A stretch of DNA of 64,000 bases from Bradyrhizobium commune (GTDB taxonomy: Bacteria > Pseudomonadota > Alphaproteobacteria > Rhizobiales > Xanthobacteraceae). How positions within the stretch are numbered: position 1 is the first letter of the stretch; every line of letters starts with the position of its first letter. This document shows positions 20,407-29,309 of the stretch, in pieces. The position numbers and the translations under genes are program-made. The stretch covers positions 5,022,001 through 5,086,000 of the forward strand of contig NZ_CP061379.1 of the NCBI RefSeq assembly GCF_015624505.1. The letters run 5' to 3'. The notes beneath the pieces were generated by a model. It saw nothing but the letters and a program-made list of their open reading frames with translations. It did no database searches and was not told the origin of the DNA.

Positions 20407-21070
20407 GGATCATGTACCCGGCGCCGCGGATCGTATGCAGCAGCGGCCGCTCGAAACCCTTGTCGATCTTGGAGCGCAGCCGCGAAATGTGCACGTCGAT
20501 CACGTTGGTCTGCGGATCGAAATGATAGTCCCAGACGTTTTCAAGCAGCATGGTTCTCGTCACCACCTGGCCGGCATGCTTCATCAGATATTCAAGCAGC
20601 CGGAACTCGCGCGGCTGCAGCGTGAGCTCGTCCTTGCCGCGCGCCACGCGATGGGAGAGCCGGTCGAGCTCGAGGTCGCCGACCCGATAGAGCGTATCCT
20701 CGGCCGGACCGCCGCGGCGCCGCGACAGCACTTCGACCCGGGCCAGTAGCTCTGCGAAGGAATAGGGTTTCGGCAGATAGTCGTCGCCGCCGGCACGCAG
20801 GCCCTTGATGCGGTCATCGACCTGCCCGAGCGCAGAGAGAATCAGCACCGGCGTCGTGTCACCCTTGTCGCGGAGCACGCCAATCAGCGAGAGGCCGTCG
20901 CGCTTGGGCAGCATGCGGTCGACCACCAGCACATCGTAATCGCCGTTCTCGGCCATGGCGAGGCCCTCCTCGCCGTCGCCGGCGTGGTCGGCAATGTGTC
21001 CGACTTCGCGAAACGCCTTGACGAGATAATCGGCGGATTCGCGGTCGTCTTCGATGATGAGGAGGCGCAT
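20390..21070 (-). CDS. OmpR-family response regulator
   Basis: A 226-residue regulator. The ATG at 21070 (MRLLIIEDDRES) is preferred over a TTG 30 nt upstream because it starts the receiver domain exactly. The receiver shows IEDD, the phospho-accepting Asp in VVDRMLPKRDG and the conserved Lys in LPKPYSF. The C-terminal winged helix has LQPREFRLLEYLMKHAGQVV and NVIDVHISRLRSKID. It is paired with the kinase that follows. The gene is separated from degP by a terminator-like hairpin and so probably has its own promoter in the 273-bp gap. Confidence 0.92.
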   Translation of the reverse strand: MRLLIIEDDRESADYLVKAFREVGHIADHAGDGEEGLAMAENGDYDVLVVDRMLPKRDGLSLIGVLRDKGDTTPVLILSALGQVDDRIKGLRAGGDDYLPKPYSFAELLARVEVLSRRRGGPAEDTLYRVGDLELDRLSHRVARGKDELTLQPREFRLLEYLMKHAGQVVTRTMLLENVWDYHFDPQTNVIDVHISRLRSKIDKGFERPLLHTIRGAGYMIRDGIR

Positions 21071-21164
21071 CGTGCGTTCGGCGGCGGTCAAGGAGGTCAA
21101 CCTTCTCTAAACATGGCGCGAGCGGCAATCGCATGCAAGCCGAGCGAGAGACTCTTGTCTCGAG

Positions 21165-21203
21165 AAAAAGGCGGGCGGTGAAGCTGGGGGGACCTCACCG
21201 CCC
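21165..21203 (-). terminator. Rho-independent terminator between degP and the response-regulator gene
   Basis: Read on the minus strand, GGGCGGTGA (21203-21195) pairs perfectly with TCACCGCCC (21181-21173) across a 13-nt loop, and the stem is followed by GCC and five Ts. It lies 141 bp after the degP stop and about 95 bp before the regulator start, where it should limit read-through from degP. Confidence 0.65.
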
Positions 21204-21207
21204 TAGG

Positions 21208-21277
21208 CCTTCCGACGGAGGGGGGCGTAATTCCACCGGAAGGTAGACTGGGGAAGCGAACTTTGCGCTGCTTCCCC
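21208..21277 (-). other. Two further hairpins in the degP 3' region
   Basis: GGGGAAGC (21250-21257) pairs with GCTTCCCC (21270-21277), and CCTTCCG (21208-21214) pairs with CGGAAGG (21237-21243). Neither has a T-run. With the terminator beside them they make three consecutive stem-loops in the 273-bp degP-regulator gap. They may be part of a structured degP 3' end or a leader; the sequence does not say which. Confidence 0.45.
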
Positions 21278-21343
21278 GAAGGGCGTCGGCGGCGGGGGCG
21301 ACTGATGCCGGCGACACCCCTCATCTCATAGACCTCCTGAGGC

Positions 21344-22921
21344 TTAGCCCTTGGCGATGGGCACCGCGACGAAGCGCGACTGGCCGCCGCTCTTCACGCG
21401 CATCAGGACGCTGTTCTTGTTGTCGGTCCGCGCCGCGGTGATGGCGTCGCGGACGTCGCCGGCGGTGCTCACGCTCTTGCCGCCGACTTCGAGAATCACG
21501 TCGCCTTCCTTGAAGCCGCGTTCGGCCGCAGCACTCTTCGGGTCGACTTCGGTGACCACGACGCCGTCCTTGCCGGCGCCGGCGACGGAATTGGCGGGCG
21601 CAACCGTCATGCCGAGCTTCGGCACGTCGGTGCCCTTGCTCGCGCCCTTGCCGCTGTCGTTGTCAATATCGGCCTTGGCCTCGACCGTGTTCGGCAGCTG
21701 GCCGAGGGTGAGGTTCACGACCTTGTCCTGGCCTTTGTGCAGCACGTTGAGCTTCACGGACGCGCCGGGCACCATGCCGCCGATGGTGCGGGCGAGCTCG
21801 CGGGCGTCCTTGACGGACTCGCCGTTGACCGACGTGATCACGTCGCCGGACTCGATGCCGGCCTTGGCCGCCGGACCATCCTTCTGCGGCTCCGCCACCA
21901 GCGCGCCTTCGGCCTTCTTCATGCCGAGGCTGTCGGCGATGTCGGATGTCACCGGCTGGATCTGCACGCCGATCCAGCCGCGGCTGACCGAGCCCTTGTC
22001 CTTGAGCTGGGCAACCACGCTTTTCACGGTGCTGGCAGGAATCGAGAACGCGATGCCGACGCTGCCGCCGGAGGGCGAGTAGATCGCGGTGTTGACGCCC
22101 ATCACCTCGCCGTCGGTGTTGAAGGCCGGACCGCCGGAATTGCCCTTGTTCACGGGCGCGTCGATCTGGATGAAATCGTCATAGGGACCGTTGCCGATGT
22201 CGCGGCCGCTCGCCGAGACGATGCCGGCCGTCACGGTGCCGCCAAGACCGAAGGGGTTGCCGACCGCGAGCACCCAATCGCCGATCCGCGGCTTGCCGTC
22301 GGCAAGCTTCGCGAACGGGAAGTTGGAGCCGCCCTCGACCTTGATCAGAGCGAGGTCGGTGCGCTGGTCGGTGCCGATCACCTTGGCGCTGTAGGTCTTG
22401 CCGTCGTCGGTCGTGACCTCGACCTTGTCCGCGCCGTCGACCACATGGTTGTTGGTCACGGCGAAGCCGTCAGCGGAGATGAAGAAGCCGGAGCCCTGGC
22501 CCTGCACGACGCGGCCACGGCCACCCTTCTGGCCCGGGAACCCATCGGGACCACCGAAGCGACGGAAGAAGCGTTCCATCGGCGAGCCCGGCTGGAACGG
22601 CGAGGCGGAATCATCGCCATCGTCGTTGCTTGCGGTCTTCTCCTTGATGTTGACCTTCACCGAGATCACCGAGGGCTTCACCCGCTCGACGATGTCGGCG
22701 AAACCGATCGGACGTTCGACCTTCTTGACCTCGTTGTTGACCTGCGCATGCGCCGGGCTCGAGAGCAGGTCGGCGGGCGACGTCGACGGGCTGAAGCCGT
22801 GGACGGCGATGCCGAGACCGGCGACGACCGAGGCCATCAGCGCGATTCTGCGGGCGGAAAACACTGAACGGCGGGGCTGCCGGTAGGACGGAAGGTTCGT
22901 GAGATCGGGACGGTCGGTCAT
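21344..22921 (-). CDS. degP: Periplasmic serine protease Do/DegP
   Basis: A 525-residue HtrA-family protease/chaperone for misfolded envelope proteins. The ATG at 22921 (MTDRPDLTN) has GGAGAC upstream; longer starts lack support. A membrane or signal segment lies at about 25-43, with an AHA cleavage-like site near 59. The trypsin-like triad is visible: His159 (TNNHVVDGA), Asp189 (TDLALIKV) and Ser262 (GNSGGPAF). Two PDZ domains follow (around GWIGVQIQPV and KLGMTVAP). A Gly/Arg-rich loop precedes the protease core, as in other alphaproteobacterial DegP. It lies 197 bp downstream of ccmH. Confidence 0.93.
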   Translation of the reverse strand: MTDRPDLTNLPSYRQPRRSVFSARRIALMASVVAGLGIAVHGFSPSTSPADLLSSPAHAQVNNEVKKVERPIGFADIVERVKPSVISVKVNIKEKTASNDDGDDSASPFQPGSPMERFFRRFGGPDGFPGQKGGRGRVVQGQGSGFFISADGFAVTNNHVVDGADKVEVTTDDGKTYSAKVIGTDQRTDLALIKVEGGSNFPFAKLADGKPRIGDWVLAVGNPFGLGGTVTAGIVSASGRDIGNGPYDDFIQIDAPVNKGNSGGPAFNTDGEVMGVNTAIYSPSGGSVGIAFSIPASTVKSVVAQLKDKGSVSRGWIGVQIQPVTSDIADSLGMKKAEGALVAEPQKDGPAAKAGIESGDVITSVNGESVKDARELARTIGGMVPGASVKLNVLHKGQDKVVNLTLGQLPNTVEAKADIDNDSGKGASKGTDVPKLGMTVAPANSVAGAGKDGVVVTEVDPKSAAAERGFKEGDVILEVGGKSVSTAGDVRDAITAARTDNKNSVLMRVKSGGQSRFVAVPIAKG

Positions 22922-23118
22922 GCAGGATGTCTCCAGGGCCTTGAAATCCTTTTCGCGCCGGATGCGCGGCACGTTACGGACCTGAAGATGGGGGCTGCCG
23001 CCTTACCGCGCGCTGGCTGCGGGGTTAAACTTTTGTAATGAAGGGCAACTGCGGATGCGGCAGTTCATCGCACACAAAAAATCGTGGTCTGACAGGAACT
23101 TAATCTGGTTCCGGCGAC

Positions 23119-23601
23119 CTAGCGCGATGCCGCCTCGTCTGACATCAAAGCGGCGAGCCGCGCCTCCTCGTCGGGCGTCAGCGGCGGCATTGGTGCGTCT
23201 GCATTGTTCCGCGCGCGCCGGCGGATTTGCAGCCACAGCGCAAGGCCGCCGCCGATCAGCAGCAGCGGCGCGAGCAGCCACAGCAGCATGGTCTGCCGCT
23301 CGAAGCGCGGCTTCAGCAGCACGAACTCGCCGTAGCGCGCCACCAGAAAGTCGAGCACCTGCGCATTGCTGTCGCCGGCCGCGATACGCTCGCGCACCAG
23401 GAGCCGCAGATCGCGCGCCAGCGGCGCGTCGGAATCGTCGATCGACTGGTTCTGGCAGACCATGCAGCGCAGCTCGCGCGACAGGTCGCGCGCGCGGGCT
23501 TCCTTCACGGGATCCGACATGATCTCGTCGGGCTGTACGGCATACGCCGCAGGCGCAGCCAGCAGCGCAAGCGCGACAAACGCGGCCATCATCCGGCCCA
23601 T
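23119..23601 (-). CDS. ccmH: Cytochrome c maturation protein CcmH (CycL)
   Basis: A 160-residue membrane-anchored periplasmic thiol protein that reduces apocytochrome c Cys before haem attachment. It has an N-terminal signal peptide (to AYA), the redox motif ELRCMVCQNQSI (Cys46 and Cys49) and one C-terminal helix (LLWLLAPLLLIGGGLALWL). It starts 4 bp after the ccmF stop. In rhizobia the gene is named cycL. Confidence 0.94.
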   Translation of the reverse strand: MGRMMAAFVALALLAAPAAYAVQPDEIMSDPVKEARARDLSRELRCMVCQNQSIDDSDAPLARDLRLLVRERIAAGDSNAQVLDFLVARYGEFVLLKPRFERQTMLLWLLAPLLLIGGGLALWLQIRRRARNNADAPMPPLTPDEEARLAALMSDEAASR

Positions 23602-23605
23602 TGCT

Positions 23606-25588
23606 TCACTCCGCCGGCTGGAGGCGCTGCTTGGCCCGCGCCGGCTTCGGCGCGCCGACCCGCAAGCGCCGGTCCGACAGCGACAGCATGCCGCCGAACG
23701 CCATCAGCACCGGTCCCCACCAGATCAAGAGCACCAGCGGCTTGTGATAGATGCGCACGGCGATGGCGCCGTTGGCGGCGACGTCGCCGAGCGAGATATA
23801 GAGCTGGCTCGCACCGCGGGTCAGAAGCGCCGCCTCCGTGGTCGACGAGCCGCGGGTGGTGAAGCTGCGCTTCGACGGCGTCATGATGCTGAGCGCCTCG
23901 CCATCGCGGCTGACGTTGAACTGCGCGATCATCTCGCGGTAGTTCGGCCCCTGGCGCTCGAGCAGGCCGTCGAGCTTCAGATCATAGCCGGCGACCTGGG
24001 CAACGTCGTTCGGCTTCATCGTCGCGATATATTCGCTGTTCCAGGTGGTCTCGCAGACGATCCCGATCAGCGCCACGCCGAGACCGGCATGCGCAAATAC
24101 CGTGCCCCAGGCCGAGCGCGGCAGGCCGCGGGCCCGGTGCAGCGTCGTTGCAAACGGCAGGCGAAACAGCCCGGTCCGTTCGGCGAGGTCGGTGACGGCG
24201 CCGGCGATGACGAAGATTCCAAGTCCGATCGCAAGCGGCGCCAGCGCGCTGCCGCCGCGCGTCCAGGCCCAGACAATGGCGACCACGACAAGCCCGGCAA
24301 CACCAGCTGTCAGCAGGCGCTGGGTGACGCCGAGCAGATCGCCCCGCTTCCACGCCAGCATCGGCCCGAACGGCACCGCAAGCAGCAGCAGAACGAATAG
24401 CGGAACAAAGCTGAGATTGTAGAACGGCGCGCCGACCGACATCTTGAAATCCGCCATCACCTCCATCGCCAGCGGATAGAGCGTGCCGAACAGCACGACC
24501 GCGCAGGCAACCGTCAGCAGCAGATTGTTCAGCACCAGCGCGCCTTCGCGCGAGATCGGCGCGAACAGGCCGCCCTGCTTCAGCGAAGTGGCGCGCCCCG
24601 CAAACAGCGACAGGCTGCCGCCGATGAACAGGCAGAGGATCAACAGAATGAACACGCCGCGGGTTGGATCATTGGCGAAGGCGTGCACGGAGGTGATAAC
24701 ACCCGAGCGCACCAGGAAGGTGCCGAGCAGCGACAGCGAGAAGGTCAGGATCGACAGAAGAATGGTCCAGACCTTCAGCGCGTTACGCTTCTCCATCACC
24801 AGCGCCGAGTGCAACAGCGCGGTGCCGGCAAGCCAAGGCATCAGCGAGGCATTCTCGACCGGATCCCAGAACCACCAGCCGCCCCAGCCGAGCTCGTAAT
24901 AGGCCCAATAGGAGCCCATGGCGATGCCGAGCGTCAGGAAGATCCAGGCCACCAGCGTCCACGGCCGCACCCAGCGCGCCCAGGCCGCATCGATCCGGCC
25001 CTCGAGCAACGCCGCGATCGCAAAGGAGAACGAGATCGAGAAGCCGACATAGCCGAGATAGAGCATCGGCGGATGCACCGCGAGACCGATGTCCTGAAGC
25101 ACCGGATTGAGATCGCGTCCCTCGATCGGCGGATTGACGATGCGCAGGAACGGGTTCGAGGTCATCAGAATGAAGAGATAGAACGCGCTGGCGATCCAGG
25201 CCTGTACGGCCAGCACATGCGCGCGCAGCGACAGCGGCAGATTGTTGCCGAAGGCCGCGACAAGGCCGCCGAACAGCGCCAGGATCGACACCCACAGCAG
25301 CATCGAGCCTTCATGATTTCCCCACACGCCGGTGATCTTGTAGATCATGGGCTTCATCGAGTGGGAATTCTCGTAGACATTGGCGACGGAGAAATCAGAC
25401 GTCACATGCAGAGTGACGAGCGCAATGAACGACGCGCCGACGAACAGGAGCTGCGCCAGCGCGGCGGAGCGCGCCACGTTCATCAGCGCGGCGTCGCGCA
25501 GGCGCGCGCCGACCAGCGGCACGAAGGACTGGATCAGCGCCAGCGCGAGCGCCAGCACCAACGCGTAATGTCCGGCTTCTGCGATCAC
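23606..25588 (-). CDS. ccmF: Cytochrome c haem lyase subunit CcmF (CycK)
   Basis: A 660-residue polytopic inner-membrane protein that joins haem from holo-CcmE to apocytochrome c. The periplasmic tryptophan-rich WWD signature is seen as [20 protein letters not shown]. Conserved His ligands of the haem sites lie in the flanking loops (for example [11 protein letters not shown]). About 14-15 hydrophobic segments are present, and the length is normal. It overlaps ccmE by 4 nt (ATGA-type) and precedes ccmH by 4 nt. Confidence 0.95.
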   Translation of the reverse strand: MIAEAGHYALVLALALALIQSFVPLVGARLRDAALMNVARSAALAQLLFVGASFIALVTLHVTSDFSVANVYENSHSMKPMIYKITGVWGNHEGSMLLWVSILALFGGLVAAFGNNLPLSLRAHVLAVQAWIASAFYLFILMTSNPFLRIVNPPIEGRDLNPVLQDIGLAVHPPMLYLGYVGFSISFSFAIAALLEGRIDAAWARWVRPWTLVAWIFLTLGIAMGSYWAYYELGWGGWWFWDPVENASLMPWLAGTALLHSALVMEKRNALKVWTILLSILTFSLSLLGTFLVRSGVITSVHAFANDPTRGVFILLILCLFIGGSLSLFAGRATSLKQGGLFAPISREGALVLNNLLLTVACAVVLFGTLYPLAMEVMADFKMSVGAPFYNLSFVPLFVLLLLAVPFGPMLAWKRGDLLGVTQRLLTAGVAGLVVVAIVWAWTRGGSALAPLAIGLGIFVIAGAVTDLAERTGLFRLPFATTLHRARGLPRSAWGTVFAHAGLGVALIGIVCETTWNSEYIATMKPNDVAQVAGYDLKLDGLLERQGPNYREMIAQFNVSRDGEALSIMTPSKRSFTTRGSSTTEAALLTRGASQLYISLGDVAANGAIAVRIYHKPLVLLIWWGPVLMAFGGMLSLSDRRLRVGAPKPARAKQRLQPAE

Positions 25589-26094
25589 CGCACTGCTCCT
25601 TGCGAGTTGCCCTGCGCCGTCGTTGCCGCCGGCTTGGAGCCATCAGAAGCTTTGGCACCGTAATCGTCCTTCCAGTGCCCCTGCTTCTTCAGGGCGTCCG
25701 CAACGTCCTTGGGCATATAGGTCTCGTCGTGCTTGGCAAGCACGGTGTCGGCCTTGAACACACCGTTGGCATCGAGCGCGCCTTCGGCGACGACACCCTG
25801 CCCTTCGCGGAACAGGTCGGGCAGAATGCCCTTGTAGGCGACCGGCAGCTTGGCGCCGCCATCGGCGACTTCAAAGGTCACAGCGAGATTGTCACCGCGC
25901 TGGAGCGAGCCGGGTTGCACCAGCCCGCCGAGGCGAAACCGCTTGCCCGGCTGGACATGCTTCTCGGCGACCATGGTCGGGGTCGAGAAGAACACGATGG
26001 AGTCGCGCAGCGCGTTGAGCACCAGCGCAGCGGCGAGCGCGAGCACGGCGAGCGAGCCGCCGATGATGGTCATACGTCGCTGCTTGCGCGTCAT
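25585..26094 (-). CDS. ccmE: Periplasmic haem chaperone CcmE (CycJ)
   Basis: A 169-residue protein anchored by one N-terminal helix ([19 protein letters not shown]) with an OB-fold periplasmic domain. The covalent haem-binding His is in [11 protein letters not shown]. The ATG at 26094 (MTRKQRRM) gives the normal length; longer in-frame starts overlap the ccmI end. It receives haem from CcmABCD, which is not in this window, and passes it to CcmF. It begins 37 bp after ccmI. Confidence 0.95.
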   Translation of the reverse strand: MTRKQRRMTIIGGSLAVLALAAALVLNALRDSIVFFSTPTMVAEKHVQPGKRFRLGGLVQPGSLQRGDNLAVTFEVADGGAKLPVAYKGILPDLFREGQGVVAEGALDANGVFKADTVLAKHDETYMPKDVADALKKQGHWKDDYGAKASDGSKPAATTAQGNSQGAVR

Positions 26095-26131
26095 GGCGTA
26101 TCCGTTCTCCGCTCGTGTCGTCCTGGCATTG

Positions 26132-27244
26132 TCACCCGTCGAGCCCGAGATTCTTGAGGCCTTCGTTGAGCTGGCGCAGCCGCTCGGAATCGTTGGCAAC
26201 TGCCTGGCGGGCATCGGCCGACGCGCCCAGCGCCTTGTCGCGATCGCCCATCACGAGATAGGCGCGCACCAGGCGAAGCCAGCCGTCGACATCGTCGCCG
26301 TTCTGCTTCAGCCGAGTCGCGAGACGCTCGACCATGCCGCGGATCATCGTGCCGCGATCGCCCTCGGTCATGTCCTTGGACGCGGCGATCGTCTCGTCCG
26401 ACAGCGCCGGCATCGTGCCGCCGCCCCCGGCGCGAGCGAGCGATGACTGCACCAGCGGGCGCCACGGTGCATCCGCCGGTGCCTTTGCAAGCAGCGCGCG
26501 CCAGATATTGGCCGCATCGTCCTTGCGGCCATCCTGCTCGGCGGCCAAACCGAGGAAGTAGTTCGCCTTGGGATCATCGGCGTTGAGCGCATGCGCGCGC
26601 TCGAACTCGGTTTTGGCCTCGGCGGTCACCACGCCGTTGGCCGCCGCCGCGATCGCCTCACCGAGATCGGCCCTGCGCTCCGCGCTCTCGCCGTTATAGG
26701 TCAGCGAATTGCGATAGGCGCGCACCGCATCGTCGAAGCGGCCGAGCCGCTCCAGCACCGGTGCGAGCACGTTCCAGCCGCGGCCATCGGTTGGATTTTT
26801 CTCCAGATGTTGCTCGACCTGCACGACCAGATTCTCGAGCGACCGCGCCTGCCCGACCCCGCGCTCCCGTTGCGCCAGCGGAAAGTCGCGAAGCGCGGGC
26901 GAGCCGAGCGGAACATAGATCGCGACCGCGACCAGCGGCAGGCCGACGAGCGCCAGCACGGCGGCCGCGCGGCGCCATTTGAGATTGGATTTCGACTCTG
27001 GCACAGGCTCGGTGCCGGCGGCCGCAAGGAGCCTGCGGCTGATCTCGACACGCGCCGCTTCGGCTTCGGGCGCGGCGATCAGCCCTGCGGCGAGATCGCG
27101 CTCGATCTCAGCCAGCTGGTCCTTGTAGACCACGACCTCGCTGCCCTGATTTTCGACGCCCCGGTTCTGCGCACGGCCGAGCGGCCAGAGCACGGCGAAA
27201 ATCGCCGCGACGGTCATCAGCGCGAACACGAACCATAGCGTCAT
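26132..27244 (-). CDS. ccmI: Cytochrome c maturation protein CcmI (CycH)
   Basis: A 370-residue apocytochrome c chaperone. The ATG at 27244 ([11 protein letters not shown]) starts the first membrane helix; a second helix lies at about residues 96-115 ([20 protein letters not shown]) with a leucine-rich cytoplasmic stretch between. The periplasmic remainder is tetratricopeptide-like ([38 protein letters not shown]). It is the first gene of the ccmIEFH (cycHJKL) operon. An 18-bp perfect palindrome lies 85 bp upstream of its start. Confidence 0.93.
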   Translation of the reverse strand: MTLWFVFALMTVAAIFAVLWPLGRAQNRGVENQGSEVVVYKDQLAEIERDLAAGLIAAPEAEAARVEISRRLLAAAGTEPVPESKSNLKWRRAAAVLALVGLPLVAVAIYVPLGSPALRDFPLAQRERGVGQARSLENLVVQVEQHLEKNPTDGRGWNVLAPVLERLGRFDDAVRAYRNSLTYNGESAERRADLGEAIAAAANGVVTAEAKTEFERAHALNADDPKANYFLGLAAEQDGRKDDAANIWRALLAKAPADAPWRPLVQSSLARAGGGGTMPALSDETIAASKDMTEGDRGTMIRGMVERLATRLKQNGDDVDGWLRLVRAYLVMGDRDKALGASADARQAVANDSERLRQLNEGLKNLGLDG

Positions 27245-27328
27245 CTGGCAAGCTTCCGGCAGCGCGCGAGTCGCGCCCATCAATGGCGTTACACCACGTG
27301 GCTTTACACTACGGCCGGACAAGGCGGC

Positions 27329-27346
27329 AATTGACAATTGTCAATT
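27329..27346. promoter_or_regulatory. Perfect 18-bp palindrome upstream of ccmI
   Basis: AATTGACAATTGTCAATT is fully symmetrical. The TTGAC-N4-GTCAA core is the shape of CRP/FNR-family (FixK/FnrL) operators, whose ideal is TTGAT-N4-ATCAA. Its centre lies about 93 bp before the ccmI start codon. A MarR-type site is an alternative reading. A link to oxygen control of cytochrome c maturation is inference. Confidence 0.5.
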
Positions 27347-27389
27347 CGGCGCGAGCGCCCTCGCCCTGAAGCGCTGGAAATCCAACGGC

Positions 27390-27659
27390 TTAAGCGATCT
27401 CGAAGTCCACGCTCTGGGCGGCGTCCTCGCCGTGCCCGTTGATCGCCCTGAGGAAGTACGTTCCAGGCCTGATGGCGTCCGGCAGCCTGATGCGCAAAGC
27501 CCCGACCGGAACCGGTGACGCAATCCTCGTGACCGTCTCGGAGAGCTGCTGGCCGCTTGCCTTCTCGACCAGCACCACCTTCGCGCTGACCATCAGCCTT
27601 TGATATTTGGCAACAATGACGCGGTTCTCGATTTCAACGAAGCTGATAAGTGGTTTCAT
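27390..27659 (-). CDS. Small protein of unknown function
   Basis: An 89-residue protein with an ATG start. The sequence alternates hydrophobic and polar residues in strand-like runs (VEIENRVIVAKYQ, MVSAKVVLVE, GALRIRLP, GTYFLRAING), suggesting a small beta-sandwich. There is no signal peptide and no Cys. It lies upstream of ccmI on the same strand, with 145 bp holding the palindrome in between. No family is recognised. Confidence 0.6.
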   Translation of the reverse strand: MKPLISFVEIENRVIVAKYQRLMVSAKVVLVEKASGQQLSETVTRIASPVPVGALRIRLPDAIRPGTYFLRAINGHGEDAAQSVDFEIA

Positions 27660-27757
27660 GCGCCCACAGATAGAAATTCCCCGTACTGCACGGGACCGTA
27701 GGGCTCGCCGCCGACAGCGTCAACTACAAATTGTGATCACGGAAAAATGCGCTTGAA

Positions 27758-29161
27758 TCAGCTCGCGCGCGTCGATTTGCGCTCGCCTGTCGCGGCGTTC
27801 TCCGCGGCGCGGCTCATCAGCGAGGCGTAGTCGTCGCCGAACAGCACCTCGCAGAAGCGGATCGCGGCGTGAACCTGCTGTTGGCGGTAGGTGCGAACCT
27901 TGTGATCGGCGCCGCGCAGCGACTGAACCAGCGATTCCGTCGACCGCTCCACATATTGCTGGAGGTCGGAATAGGTGCGCAGCGTCACCTCGTTGATTGC
28001 GAGTTCGCTGGCATAGTTACGGCAGGTTGCGACGAAGTCGATCAGCGCCACCGTTTCTTCCACCTCGGTGGTGTCGATCCGCGCACCGGGCGGAATGTCC
28101 TTCTCGGCGCGCTGGCGCAGGATGCGGCGAACGCGGCCCGGCACGCTGTCGATCTCCGATTGCAGGGCATTGGAGATGTCGGCCCGGATCGAGGTCAGTT
28201 GCTTGCCCCAGGCTGAATCATTGCGCAGGTCGAGCTCGGTGCGCAGGCCCCGCACGCCGTCATGCAGCGCCTTCAGATTGTCGGCGACGGTGTCGAAACG
28301 GCTGCGCTTGATATCCATGCGCAGATTGGCGGCAACACAGGATAGGTCGTGCAGCGCCATCGTGACGGCGACGCCGTAAGGCGTCGCAGCGACGCGGATC
28401 TCGTCGTCGGAGGCGGCGATCTTGATGGCAAGGCGAATGATCTGCCACGGTGCGGTCATGCGCTGGACAACCGCCGACAGCGCGAAGGGCAGCATCTGTG
28501 GCGTCTGGAGCACGGGGATGTTGAGCGCCGCAGTCACCGAGGCGATCTGGGGATCGCCGAAGGCGCGCAGGAAGCGCGGCAGCTTTTCATTGAGCGTGCC
28601 GATGGCCTCGCGGACCGCAAGCACCGCGCCGATCGAATAGAGGTCCTCGATCACGTTCGGCGGGCCGACCCGGGCAAGCGCGCGCGACTTGTCGCCGCCG
28701 CCCGGCCCGGTCAGCGCGAAGATCGCGTCCGCGGCCGCGGTCTGGAGCTTTTGCGCGAGCGCCTCGACCTGGCCCGCACTGTCCGCGGCTGGCATGCGCG
28801 CCAGCGCCGCCTCGAGTTCGTTGATCTTGTCCGGGGCACCGTCGCGGCCGAGCCATTGCCAGATCGGTGGCAGCGAGGAACGGCGGATCTGCCCGACCCG
28901 GATCGGGGCACCGGCCTCGACCAGGAACGGTTCCAGCACCTGGAACAGCAGCCGCGACAGGTCGTCGGTCCGCGGCGGCGGGGCCTCATCGGCTTCAGTC
29001 TTGCGCACGATCTTGCGCAACTGCTCGAGCACCAGCGTCGCCACAGCCGTGTCCTGGCCGCGCTCGAGCGCGCGCTCGAACTCCCGCATCAGCAGCGCCT
29101 GCGCCTGCGGCGGGAGCTGCGCGAGATAGTCTCTCAGCCGCTCGATGGATGTCTGACTCAT
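27758..29161 (-). CDS. Conserved protein of unknown function
   Basis: A 467-residue, mostly helical, cytoplasmic-looking protein. It starts MSQTSIERLRDYLAQLPPQ and has a Gly/Pro-rich break near residue 150 (ALTGPGGGDKSRALA), which resembles but does not fit a P-loop. There are no clear transmembrane helices. The C-terminal part (ATCRNYASELAINEVTLRTY) is charged and helical. It lies between the two-component pair and the ccm block. No domain is recognised; coding status is supported by length and codon pattern. Confidence 0.75.
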   Translation of the reverse strand: MSQTSIERLRDYLAQLPPQAQALLMREFERALERGQDTAVATLVLEQLRKIVRKTEADEAPPPRTDDLSRLLFQVLEPFLVEAGAPIRVGQIRRSSLPPIWQWLGRDGAPDKINELEAALARMPAADSAGQVEALAQKLQTAAADAIFALTGPGGGDKSRALARVGPPNVIEDLYSIGAVLAVREAIGTLNEKLPRFLRAFGDPQIASVTAALNIPVLQTPQMLPFALSAVVQRMTAPWQIIRLAIKIAASDDEIRVAATPYGVAVTMALHDLSCVAANLRMDIKRSRFDTVADNLKALHDGVRGLRTELDLRNDSAWGKQLTSIRADISNALQSEIDSVPGRVRRILRQRAEKDIPPGARIDTTEVEETVALIDFVATCRNYASELAINEVTLRTYSDLQQYVERSTESLVQSLRGADHKVRTYRQQQVHAAIRFCEVLFGDDYASLMSRAAENAATGERKSTRAS

Positions 29162-29309
29162 ACGCCCGGTAATGCACGGTAAAGTGGCGGACGTGGGATG
29201 CGTCCGCCGCGATCATAGGGGGGCGCGCCTTAAGAAGCCGTTGAGGAAGTCATTCCGAATACCTCCGGTTTCGCCCGGAATCCCCAAATAAGTGTTTGGG
29301 ATCAGAGTA

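Noticed and set aside
29280..29302. Terminator after the PhoQ/FeuQ-like kinase (CCCAAA...TTTGGG)
   Set aside because: The stem is only six AT-containing pairs plus one, and no T-run follows on the minus strand.
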